Positions 34,784-43,717 of a stretch of 64,000 bases of DNA are shown here, in pieces. Source of the stretch: Cyclaneusma minus (lineage: Eukaryota; Ascomycota; Leotiomycetes; Marthamycetales; Marthamycetaceae); contig JAKZHN010000005.1 of the NCBI GenBank assembly GCA_037179335.1, positions 1,488,001 through 1,552,000 on the forward strand. Reading direction: 5' to 3'. A program made the position numbers and the translations under genes. The first letter of the stretch is position 1. The number at the start of each line of letters is the position of its first letter. The notes beneath the pieces were generated by a model. It was not told where the DNA came from. It worked only from the letters and a program-made list of their open reading frames with translations, and searched no databases.

Positions 34784-35738
34784 GGTGGTGCTTTCAATTC
34801 CTTGCAAGCGGTGATAGTATGTCAGGTATGTAGGGCTGACAGGCTGACAGCTTGGGAAGTTCGAAGGATGATTATCCTGGGCCCCGTCTCCGGGATGTTT
34901 TGGCTAGTGCAGCAGATCGTGGGGTCTTTGTTTTAGCCTTTTCTTATCGAGAGACGTTTCGAATTGATTCGACCTCAAATCCTAGATTGTATTGTTGTAT
35001 TGTCACAATTGGACATTGTACATACGTACTTTAGTGACAACGGCCGGCCGCCACAATCCTCAGCCACTACTACTCCCAAGCAAATCAATAATTGAGCAGC
35101 ACAATATATAACACCATGATATCACAATCACAACCACCCCCAAAGGAACAAGGCTCTGAGACGGGACCCCGAGTGGATTGATCAAAAGGGAAGAAGACGC
35201 GGGGAAGTTTGCAGGTCGGAGCCTTTGTAAAGTCAAAGTGCATATGGCACAGCAGGCTGAGGCCGGTCGCAAACAAAGGCCCTGCGCCCCCATCGTCACT
35301 TGCATTCCCTCCAGTCCTCCAAGCTCCCAAGACTCCTTTGCATGTGCTGTCCCAATGATTGCTGTGCTGTCTGTGAGCCAAAATTACTCCCCTCGTTCGG
35401 TCCCGGGATCAGCAGAGCAAGCTTCGTCTTAAGGGCGCATCCCGCCTTGCCAACAACTCTAGTCCAAAAGCGCATACCGGCCGTCTCCCGCATATCGCCA
35501 AACATCAACACCAAGTCTAAAGCTGAACGTGCCTGCAAAAGGCTGCTTTGCAACCTCAAGACCCCCCGCAACCCGCTCGAGTCTCGTCGCATCGTCTCGC
35601 TATAACGAACTTGACTTTATAAGCCCGCCTAAGCCTTGCAATACACGAAGCCCAACCTTGGTAGAGGAGCCGTGCCCTCGACCGGGCTGGCGCAAGCACG
35701 CGCTTTGCCAACCACTGTCCACTTGAGCCCGGGACCAG
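34784..35738. promoter_or_regulatory. divergent upstream region of CYP10 and the arrestin-like gene
   Basis: About 955 bp with no supportable gene; mixed short frames on both strands. It holds both promoters by position. Confidence 0.4.
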
Positions 35739-37053
35739 ATGGCTGCCTTTGTTCGCGTCTCGGGGCCGCCCAACAGCAATTTCCTCGTCGGGTACCCGGG
35801 CATCTCTGCGACCCTGGTAAATACTGAGATCCCGCAGCCTTGGTCAAGCAAAAGTGCTAATAGGTGCTTAGCCGCGAATAGAAGGAAAAGTCGAGATCAG
35901 ACCCGCGGCTGGCATATCTGCGCCCGTGGCTATTTCGTTAGTGACAATATGTCTGCAGCGGAGAGAGACCATCCATCCGTCGGCCGAGTCGATGACTAAA
36001 AAGCACTTGGGCACGCCCCGAAAGGAAAACACGGATATCGTGGGGAAGGAAATGCTGCTGTTTCGATGCGGCGCTGGGAAGGAGTCCGAGAGTGTGATCC
36101 TGATGGATCTGCCTTTCGTCCTGTTTATACCGTTTGGGAGAGGGAGCGATGAAGCTAGCCGGCGCATCCCACCGGCCTCATTACAACTACCTAGCCGGAC
36201 GGCCGAAACATATTACGAGCTGGTAGTGACGGTGCAACAAGGCCACGCCGATAACCGAAAATATGCCTTCCCTGTCCCTATGCAAAGATACGATACGCTC
36301 TCGACCTTTGGAATGTACAATCGACCGGAGTCGAACCAGGCGACGTCGGATCACCTAGTCACCATGGCGATCTCGTTACCTAGATGGTCGTACGGGCCCC
36401 TGGATCCGGTGAGCGTCTATATCAAGTTGGAGCCGAATCGGGATTGGATGAGCAAGGCGAAGAAGGTCACGATTCAGAAAATCACCATAGCCATTGAGGA
36501 GGCAATTACCTATGAACCAGAAGGCGACGAGCCAAAGACAAAAGTGAATCGCATAGCACGGCATACCCAAGCGGTAGGCCAGCGGTTGCCAGAATCAGGC
36601 TACCTGACCAATCTCGGTTTAGTGTTTCCTGGAAAAGACCTGAGGAACTCGGAAGGTATCATACGAAGAGGGAAGCCCGGATTTCCAATGTATCCGATTG
36701 GTTCATTTACGACGACAGGGAGCTTGTATAAGATTGAATTCTTCCTAGTTGTCAAGGTAAGTCTCGAGATCTGAATATTTGTTTAAGAGCCTGTTATTGA
36801 CTTGATATAGGCACACCTGGCTGCAGCAAGAGACATCACATTACGGCAGCCCATAGTCGTCTGCCCCCTGGACCAGCAAGCCTGCAAGGAAGAAATGGAA
36901 GCCATCGAGCAAGCAGCCAAAGATGCTGCTCACGTAGATTCGCAGAACCCGATGCTCCCCGCGCGAACCATCATTAAAGCCAGTGACCGAGATTCGTTGC
37001 GCGCCCTGGGTTATACGATGGTTGGAGGACAGCGCAAGATATTAATTGAATAA
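35739..37053 (+). CDS. arrestin-like (alpha-arrestin fold) protein
   Basis: Three exons 35739-35816, 35872-36756, 36811-37053 (introns 55 and 54 nt) give 401 residues. The first exon supplies NSNFLVGYPGISATL, which continues into PRIEGKVEIRP, a typical arrestin N-terminal sheet start. Further arrestin-like features: TYYELVVTVQQG, KYAFPVPMQRYDTLSTFGMY, GPLDPVSVYIKLEPN, VTIQKITIAIEEAITY, and TGSLYKIEFFLVVKAHL ahead of ITLRQPIVVCPLDQ. There is no signal or membrane segment, and no PPxY motif in what I read, so binding to an Rsp5-type ligase by the usual route is not evident. It is probably a cytosolic adaptor; its target is unknown. Confidence 0.8.
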
Positions 37054-37790
37054 GACGACAGACAGTATCCGACAGGCCTTCAGAAGCCCAGTACTATACT
37101 CTTCGTTGGAGCAGCTTTCCAGCTGGCAACAGCTTACTTTCACCGTCACAGCTCTGGACGAGAAAGCGGATCTGGGCGGGTGGTCGGCGTGAAGCGGCAG
37201 CACGATTTCTCAAATCTCGCCGGGCGGCATTGGAGTTTCCGGGTCGGTCTCTGTGTGATTTCGGCGTTCTTGTCGGGTTGGCGAGAACTTGTTTTCCCAG
37301 GAACTACTGTATTGTGTGCCATGTCTTGTATCGCATTTGGTGGCGTTGGTTGTGTGTCCGAGTTGTTTTACGACGGAGTCTGGGGCTCTACGATATCCAT
37401 GGGGATGAGAGGCTCTTTGTATGGCTTGGTTCTGTTTTTCTGTTGAGCTGGGCGAGGAATGGGCGAGGTCGGAGGTATACGAATTGCAGACTGTGCTTTT
37501 CGCAGGTCTTGATGTGTGTTAGTGTCTAAGGTATGGATATCCATGTGACTTTGCGAGTCCATACTATGATGATCAAGCTGATCCCTAGGAAGCTGGAGAT
37601 CGTTTCGACATGTACTAGTGTTGCTGCTGGAGACTTTGAACCGTTGTGTTACTATGAACCCTAGCAAGGTTGCAGATCACCTTACCTATCGCTAGGGAAT
37701 ATCCACGTAGTGGTGGGATAGCGTGAAAGCCCCTATTCCCTAATGTGCTTCTGTTTTCGGTCATTTGAGATCAGAGATGTCCGAGTCCTC
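37054..37790. other. gene-poor flank of the repeat island
   Basis: No supportable gene. It includes the shortened copy of the GIY-YIG-like unit at 37493-37616 (separate entry). Confidence 0.55.
37493..37616 (+). repeat. shortened (internally deleted) copy of the GIY-YIG-like unit
   Basis: 37493-37565 matches 37964-38039 (identical GTGACTTTGCGAGTCCATACT and CGCAGGTCTTGATGTGTG blocks). 37577-37616 matches 38904-38943 in about 37 of 40 positions (CGTTTCGACATGTACT identical). So this copy joins the left and right ends of the 37.96-38.94 kb unit while lacking roughly 860 bp of its middle. Confidence 0.8.
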
Positions 37791-37791
37791 T

Positions 37792-37962
37792 TGAATATTC
37801 CCAATCCTTTCGAATATTCCCAATCCCTGGGGGTATTCTCAACTCCTTGGAATATTCCCAATTCTTGCAGATATTCCCAATTCTTTCAAACATTCCCAAT
37901 CCCTAAGGATATCTTTAATTCTTTTGGATATTCCCAATCCTTTTGCAATACTCGAGTCACTT
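37792..37962 (-). repeat. 19-bp tandem array, 9 units, left arm
   Basis: Nine consecutive 19-bp units without gaps, e.g. TGAATATTCCCAATCCTTT (37792), CGAATATTCCCAATCCCTG (37811), GGAATATTCCCAATTCTTG (37849), TGGATATTCCCAATCCTTT (37925), TGCAATACTCGAGTCACTT (37944). The units are the reverse complement of those right of the GIY-YIG-like frame, so the two arrays form an inverted pair. Confidence 0.9.
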
Positions 37963-37963
37963 C

Positions 37964-38039
37964 GTGCTTTCCGCAGGTCTTGATGTGTGGTAGTATCCAT
38001 GTAAAGATATGCATCGATGTGACTTTGCGAGTCCATACT
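37964..38039 (+). repeat. left end of the GIY-YIG-like unit, duplicated at 37493
   Basis: A 76-bp block repeated at 37493-37565. It begins immediately after the left 19-bp array. Confidence 0.8.
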
Positions 38040-38205
38040 GCGATAGACCTTGAGGCGCTTTCTGTGAATGCCATCAACTGACAGTCTCGAACCGCTGTCC
38101 ATCCATCGTTGACAGTGCCGAACCGCCATTCATATGTTCATTATCAGACTCATTGTCCAAACCACCATCGAATCGTCATCCCATTCTCTGTCATAGCGAT
38201 TCACC

Positions 38206-38944
38206 ATGCCCCCCAAGCGCGGCCGCAAGGTAAATAACGACGGGTCTGCCCTCAAACGCCGTCGCAAGGCAATCGACAAGCTTCTATCACCCAATGTCGT
38301 CGCCGAAAACCCCACTGCACCTTTTTCCCTTGATACCAGTCCTGGAATTGGAACGCATTCTCCCACGGGAGAAGAGCTATGGAACATCGTTATTGAACTG
38401 GCCAAGAACTTCAAGTCGACCAAGACGTTGAATCGTGGTCCTTTCCTTGATAAGTGTACACACTAGTTGAATTTTAGCAAATATCCACGCTCCTAAGGAT
38501 CTAATAATGGCGACTTAGTCTCAAAAGAAATCCTCCTCAATCGTCTCAAAACCGAATGTCGCCAAACCTGGGACACCGTTGTTGCTTCTCGTGATTTCCG
38601 AAACTCTGAAGCCGTTGGCTCTCTTGAAGGTGCAGAATCAGAAGGCCCCGGATGGTATCTAGGCCATACCACCAACAATCCAGACACTACCGAAGAGCCC
38701 ACAGATCAAAGCCCATTTGAAATGTTTTATGTTGGGTAAAGCGTGCATGTCAAGACTCGCGTGGCTGAGCATATTGAATTCCGTTCTGACCAAGGAGGTG
38801 TTTTCCATCGTATGTGGGACGCGGCAATCGACCGAGTATGTTATTTCTACTGTCTGGGTCAGGCTGATCCCGCTTCATGGACAAACGCCGAACTGCCATT
38901 GTGGCTGATCCTTAGGAAGCTCGATATCGTTTCGACATGTACTC
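38206..38944 (+). pseudogene. GIY-YIG nuclease-like frame with an in-frame stop
   Basis: Starts MPPKRGRKVNNDG, with a basic, nuclear-localisation-like KRRRK. Exon 38206-38455 joins 38519 onward across a 63-nt intron (donor GTACAC) with frame kept. The frame then reads GPGWYLG and MFYVG, meets TAA at 38737-38739, and continues in the same frame as SVHVKTRVAEHIEF. FYVG-x-S..VKTRVAEH fits the second half of the GIY-YIG signature (Y-[IV]-G, then R-x3-[YH]); NAELPLWL could supply the later Glu. The frame fades into the right 19-bp array, so the C-terminus is probably lost. A CAA to TAA change would explain the stop. If only the part before the stop is made, it is 156 residues without the catalytic Arg. 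A recoding event or a missed intron is less likely. The nuclease call is from motif shape only. Confidence 0.5.
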
Positions 38945-39156
38945 AAGTCACTCGGAGTATTTCAAGTAACTGGAAGTACTTCAGATAACTGGAAGTATTT
39001 TAAATAACTGGAAGTATTCCAAGTGACTGGGAATATGCGAAACAATTGTGAATAATCCAAGTGACTCGGAGTATTTCAAGTAGCTGAGAGTATTCTAAGT
39101 AACTGGGAGTGTTCCAAGTGACTGGGAATATTCGAAACGATTGTCATTATTCTTCC
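38945..39156 (+). repeat. 19-bp tandem array, about 11 units, right arm
   Basis: Ten gapless 19-bp units then a 22-bp one: AAGTCACTCGGAGTATTTC, AAGTAACTGGAAGTACTTC, AGATAACTGGAAGTATTTT, AAATAACTGGAAGTATTCC, AAGTGACTGGGAATATGCG, AAACAATTGTGAATAATCC and so on. The last pair of types recurs five units later, suggesting a higher-order period of 95 bp. Confidence 0.92.
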
Positions 39157-39407
39157 AAGTAATTGGAAAATGGATGGATTTTAGATAACTCAAAGACGGT
39201 AGACCCAGAAAATTTCGAGTAACTGGGATTTTTCCAAGTGTCTACTCTAGGCAGTTGTACGTAGTAAGTAGTAGCTCAGGGGTTAGCTGCCCGTGGGTGA
39301 CGATAGCTTCAGCTCTCGCACCCTCCCCTTTCTCTACCATGAATCCACACCGCCAAGACCCTACGAGCTAGCTCCCCAACCACCCTGTGACCCGTTGAAG
39401 CAAGACC

Positions 39408-39530
39408 AAGTGACTGGGAGTATTTCAAGTAATTGGAAATATTTCGAGTAGTCGGGAATATTCAAAATGACTGTAAATATTCCAAGTCAACTGGGAGTAC
39501 TAATAGTATTAAGTAATTGGGAATAATTGA
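39408..39530 (+). repeat. 19-bp tandem array, 5-6 units
   Basis: AAGTGACTGGGAGTATTTC (39408), AAGTAATTGGAAATATTTC, GAGTAGTCGGGAATATTCA, AAATGACTGTAAATATTCC, AAGTCAACTGGGAGTACTA, then weaker units. Same orientation as 38945-39156; a unique GC-richer spacer of about 230 bp separates them. Confidence 0.88.
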
Positions 39531-39562
39531 GTACCACACTTTATAGTGCTATCTTACAAAAG

Positions 39563-39646
39563 GGGAGTTTGAACGAGTGGTTAAGGTGTTACGTTTAGGT
39601 TTTCTCTTGGAAGCTTGCAACAAAAGGTCTCTCCGCAGTGGGAACT
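39563..39646 (+). pseudogene. decayed tRNA-Leu copy
   Basis: GGGAGTTTGAACGAGTGGTTAAGG through CTCTCCGCAGTGGGAA matches the tRNA-Leu gene at 39866-39977, including its intron, but on the opposite strand. There are about ten differences in the first 80 positions, some eight of them transitions. The match stops in the variable arm: the T arm and acceptor 3' strand are missing, so it cannot make a tRNA. The intron is kept, so it is a DNA-level duplicate. Confidence 0.85.
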
Positions 39647-39660
39647 GGAATTGAATATTT

Positions 39661-39730
39661 AGAGTGATTGGAAGTATTTCAAGTCATTAGGAATATCCCA
39701 AATATTGAATTAACTGAAAGTATTCCAAAT
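39661..39730 (+). repeat. 19-bp tandem tract, 3-4 units
   Basis: GAGTGATTGGAAGTATTTC, AAGTCATTAGGAATATCCC (39681), then AACTGAAAGTATTCC. Continues the right-arm family between the decayed and intact tRNA copies. Confidence 0.75.
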
Positions 39731-39865
39731 ATCTATATTTTGGTTTTCCGATCGAAGTCCCCCTTTCTCCCCACCAAAATAAACTGCTGCACGCTGAGCA
39801 ACCTGCTGTTCTCTCATGGCTTGCGTGCAAAAACAAATCTAAAATGGTAGGCCACCAAAAACTGA

Positions 39866-39977
39866 TGAGAGCTGTGAGATTCGAACTCACGCGGTTTCCC
39901 ACTGCGGAGAGACCTCTTGTTGCAAGCTTTCAAGAGAAAGCCTAAACACAGCGCCTTAACCTCTCGGCCAAACTCCC
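39866..39977 (-). tRNA. tRNA-Leu (anticodon TAG) with a 33-nt intron
   Basis: Cloverleaf by hand. Acceptor GGGAGTT pairs with AGCTCTC (two G-T pairs), discriminator A73 as in Leu. A-box-like TGGCCGAGAGGTTAAGG. Anticodon stem CTGTG pairs with CGCAG around loop TT-TAG-G..C. T arm GTGAG-TTCGAAT-CTCAC. Long class II variable arm TGGGAAACCGC. The intron (33 nt, beginning CTTTCTCTTG and ending GGTCTCT; about 39908-39940) follows position 37, the canonical site, and needs the Sen endonuclease. It reads CUA codons. The mature length without intron is 79 nt before CCA. The variable arm and A73 favour Leu over Ser. Confidence 0.92.
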
Positions 39978-40718
39978 TCTCTGTGATGAAAATGGTGTAA
40001 GAAACTGGGTATTTTACCTGGCCGGTATAATATTTTTTTTTATCCCGGCGGGTATTAGCAAACATACATGACATTTACGCGAAAAGTTTGTGCTGTATAA
40101 TGTTATTCTTGGCTGCCTAGATAGGAAATAGCGATTAATTGCTACCGCAACACCATGTTTTATATTCCTTTTCTTCTCGGCCACGACTTCTATGTTTACA
40201 GTTACTCGGCACCGCATTGGGCTGGGTTACTACATGTACCTTTAGGAATTTCTCCGTGCGCGAGGCTCCCTCTCTCGAGTGATAGTTGTACTTCTAGACA
40301 TCCGATGCTGGAGGGCAATTTTAAATATAGCCTTCTATATTGGATGTTAAGTTGACACAAAACAAAGTTCTTATATAGCTGACTTTGGACTTCCCAAGCC
40401 GGTTGACTCGGACTGCACGGAACGCTGTGAATCAAGTGCGATACCCGGAACGCAGAAGTGAAGCTGGAGAAACCAAACTTGAACGGGAGGCAGAGAAGAT
40501 CGGCATTTATTTGACATTGAATTTTGAGCCGCGAGCGCAATAGTCTTGCAAAACGGAGACGTACATATAATACAACTCGAGTGCTGCGTCCCATATCGGT
40601 GGTTCCGTGGTCCTGAGCAAAGACCTCTCGACTCACCCAGGCTCACAAGCCTGAGCGGGCAAAATCTCACACATATTCGCATCCAGCGCAAAACACTCAA
40701 AACCACAACCCAGACACA
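39978..40718. other. intergenic between tRNA-Leu and SEN54
   Basis: No gene seen. The right half is the SEN54 promoter by position. Confidence 0.5.
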
Positions 40719-42014
40719 ATGTCCGAAGTCGACGAAGATGCGCCCATATCGGGCCTGCACAAGCTTCCCAACGAGGACAACGACATCAGCGACGAGTTCC
40801 AAGATTTCCGCTTCCTCTCCTCCATCACCTCCGATTCCACCAAACTGCCCAAACGAGGCGAGAAGGACTTCGAGCCCCACGGAACAAAACACCAGGATGG
40901 AATCTTGGAGAGCAGTCGCGCTGCGATGCACGAAGCGCTAGCATACGAAAGAATCCACGTCCCTAAAAACCGATGTCGCGCCTTCTACTATGGCGACAGT
41001 ATTGGTGGATGCTACGGCGAGGCAATGGCTGATGTCAATAGACAAGGACTGACCAGGGATCATCTTGTGAGGGTGGATAATGTCCAAGGACCGCACTTTA
41101 GGACTATGGGAACATCTACAATTCGCATCAAAGAGGCTGCGCTGTGGCTATTACCAGAGGAGGCTCTATATCTTGTGGAGAGGGGCAGCTTGGATCTGTG
41201 GTGGGCACCGCGAAGACTGGCTCCAGAGGAAGGCTCAGAGTCATCCAAGATGGATGAGGGAGCGCCCATGAGTCTTCAAGCTGCCTATGCCATGCTCATC
41301 GGAGATGATGACGAGGTTGGCAAGATCAGCATGGAGCGCTACACCGTCTACGACAATCTGAGAAGAAATGGCTACGTTGTCACCCGGGCTCCCCCGCAAG
41401 ACGATGAATTGGCAAAGGCTGAGGCTCAAGTGCCTCGAAAAGCTACGAGTCTCCTCAGTTGGCTCATGGATCGATTGTCGTCTCAACCGCCGCCCAGTCC
41501 AAGCTTTGGACCTCTCGTACAGCCAGGATTGTATAGGTCTTACGACGCAGTCTATCAAAAGCTCTCCATCATCCCTCGCCATCAACCGTCTCCTTCCGTG
41601 GAAGCCACTCCCCCCGAACCACCATTCCAAGTCGTGTTCCACGTGATGAAGCCAAATCGCATCCAAAACTATTCGAAAAAGAATCCCGGTGATCCGGATT
41701 ACCGGGTTGCGGTGGTTTCTGCACGAACAGCAGCCGTCCCTACGCTGAACGAGATCCAAAGTCTCCTTGAAAGCACGCCCTTCGATCCCCCTAAACCCGA
41801 GTGGGCGGGCATTACCAAGAGTTATCAGCGGCTGAAGCACGGATGGAGAAATGTGATTCTGGCAGTGGTGGACCAGGGGATTTCGAGTTATATTCGGGTG
41901 GGCGAAGCTGCCTTTGGGGAAGAGAAGTTGTATGAGCGCTTCCAACGAGGTCCAGGGCGAGGCAAAAGGGGGCCTAATAAGAACAGGGGTGGGCGAAGGG
42001 GCGCGAAGAAGTAG
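40719..42014 (+). CDS. SEN54: tRNA-splicing endonuclease subunit Sen54
   Basis: Structural subunit of the Sen2-Sen34-Sen15-Sen54 complex that excises pre-tRNA introns. Intronless, 431 residues. The N-terminal Sen54 domain is clear: LPKRGEKDFEPHGT, ESSRAAMHEALAYER, then IRIKEAALWLLPEEALYLVE and RGSLDLWW, followed by LQAAYAMLI and YTVYDNLRRNGYVVTRAP. The C-terminal half carries the second conserved part (FQVVFHVMKPNRIQNYSKKN, DYRVAVVSARTAAVPTLNEI, ILAVVDQGISSYIRVGEAAF) and a basic Gly/Arg/Lys tail (GPGRGKRGPNKNRGGRRG). As expected for Sen54, no catalytic triad is needed. Confidence 0.94.
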   Translation: MSEVDEDAPISGLHKLPNEDNDISDEFQDFRFLSSITSDSTKLPKRGEKDFEPHGTKHQDGILESSRAAMHEALAYERIHVPKNRCRAFYYGDSIGGCYGEAMADVNRQGLTRDHLVRVDNVQGPHFRTMGTSTIRIKEAALWLLPEEALYLVERGSLDLWWAPRRLAPEEGSESSKMDEGAPMSLQAAYAMLIGDDDEVGKISMERYTVYDNLRRNGYVVTRAPPQDDELAKAEAQVPRKATSLLSWLMDRLSSQPPPSPSFGPLVQPGLYRSYDAVYQKLSIIPRHQPSPSVEATPPEPPFQVVFHVMKPNRIQNYSKKNPGDPDYRVAVVSARTAAVPTLNEIQSLLESTPFDPPKPEWAGITKSYQRLKHGWRNVILAVVDQGISSYIRVGEAAFGEEKLYERFQRGPGRGKRGPNKNRGGRRGAKK

Positions 42015-43717
42015 GCAACAATCAAAAGTTGCAAAAGGCCTCGATCATCCATCAGATATACCTTCAGGGTTGCTAAGATACGCTAGGAAAGGGAAATCCC
42101 TTCCATTCCAATCAGATACCCGTTCTTGACTTCATTTGAACTCGAAATTTTACATACCTACCACCTACGTACAAAGAAATCCAATCACGACCAGGTCCCC
42201 TGGGACAAAAGGAAAGCCACACCCTTAAAAGCCCGAGTTGTCAGATACGACTCAAACGAGTCAATGACTCAGCCTAGTAGTGAATCACCACTCACCAGAT
42301 GCGATTCAGATTGTCAAGAAAAGCTTAAATTACTAAGAGTGACTAAAGGGTGGTGGATGCACATATATGTTGGTGGTGACGTGGTCTGCTATCCGCGAGC
42401 TTCCTATTTCGCGAGTGGTCATGGCGGCCGAGGTTGACTGGCTTTCGCAAGGCCGTTTTCTCTTGAGCTCCATTGACTTCTACTTCTACCGGCTATCCCC
42501 TTCCTGCTTCATTTCCTAGGTATTGACATCGAAGCTTTAATCACCAGTTACGTGACGTTGTTTATCAAACCTGGCGCAAAAGGCGGTCGTGAGAAATCAT
42601 TTCCTCCCGGGGAATAACATGGAATCGGAGATGTGGCATGATTGGGAAGTTGGAACTGCTACATGTAGGTAGGTACGAGTTGGTTTCGTCCGATTCTCGT
42701 GTATCGGTAGAGCGGAAGCTTGTTGCTTCGCCGTTCCGTGCCCTCTCAAGAGTCGTCTTTTCTTTGGGTGAATGGTATTCCAGTATTCCTTGACATGGAG
42801 AGCCGACATTCCGAGATCCGTTGGGCGTAGAGAAGCACGTCTTGGGGCGGGAGTCCTCTCGCTATTATATTCTCCCGTCTGGGATGTGGAACATGGCGGT
42901 CGGATTCCAAACTCCGTTTGTACATTTGCGGTCATGTGTTGGCAAGGGACCTTTTCCGCGGTTGTTGTCTGACCGCCACTGTGATTAAGGGTTACAGGGG
43001 ATAGATTATTGAAAGGCGATAAGCTGCAGAGTTTTACAGTCAAGATGTGTCCTACCAGGTTAATCGTGTACAGAGTAGAACTAGTGTCTTTGGATGCGAT
43101 TCAGGTTTCACTCGCGGTAGGGAAAGCTTACTTCTTCGGCAGCTGGATGCAGGGTCATGAGATCATCCGGCAAGGGAATCGGTCAACACGCCTTCATTGA
43201 CGTGTGCTTGATTTGATTGATAAGAAGGCGAAGTACGGGTCAGTGTTCGGGGAGTGAGCAGGCGAAGCTGTTTAGATATCCACAGACAAATAAATTTCTA
43301 CAGGACCTTGTTGAAATCGAGTGGACGATCGCACCTCATCTGCTACATGTGGCTTCAAATATAGTGAAGAAGAGCCTCTCGCCGGCCGGGGCAGATTACC
43401 ATGCCCTTAATTCTCAAAATAATAGAAATTCAACAGGTCAATTGAAAAGCGCACCGGTGCACCTGGCGGCATTATTAAGACCTGTTGCAGGCTCAAGCCA
43501 ATCGGCGCGCCTTATTCCCAGTTGAGTCTCTTAGGGACCGCAAGCCTTTTCCCTTAAACAACGCATGGCCCCAATAATCTTCCCACACCAGTTGACTTCT
43601 TCAACGCTGCAAAGGTTGGCTTCTTCGCGCAACCTTCAATTGATCAAACCTTTTCCCGCTCTTCCGTCGCCATAACCCGACTGCACTCTGCATTAAGTTT
43701 TCAACTGCAACACGACC
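42015..43717. other. long intergenic stretch
   Basis: 1.7 kb without a supportable gene; frames on both strands are short and compositionally unlike proteins. A TGACTCA (Gcn4/AP-1-like) word lies near 42262. The promoter of the downstream gene is at the right end. Confidence 0.5.

Noticed and set aside
35601..35850. Overlapping frames of 63-83 codons on both strands upstream of the arrestin-like gene
   Set aside because: Shadows of one GC-rich segment; none has a start context or motif.
38945..39156. CRISPR-like look of the regularly spaced units
   Set aside because: Units abut without unique spacers, vary at many positions, and the genome is eukaryotic.
42597..43043. 148-codon minus-strand frame
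   Set aside because: No motif, no hydrophobic pattern, no splice partners; chance frame in an intergenic stretch.
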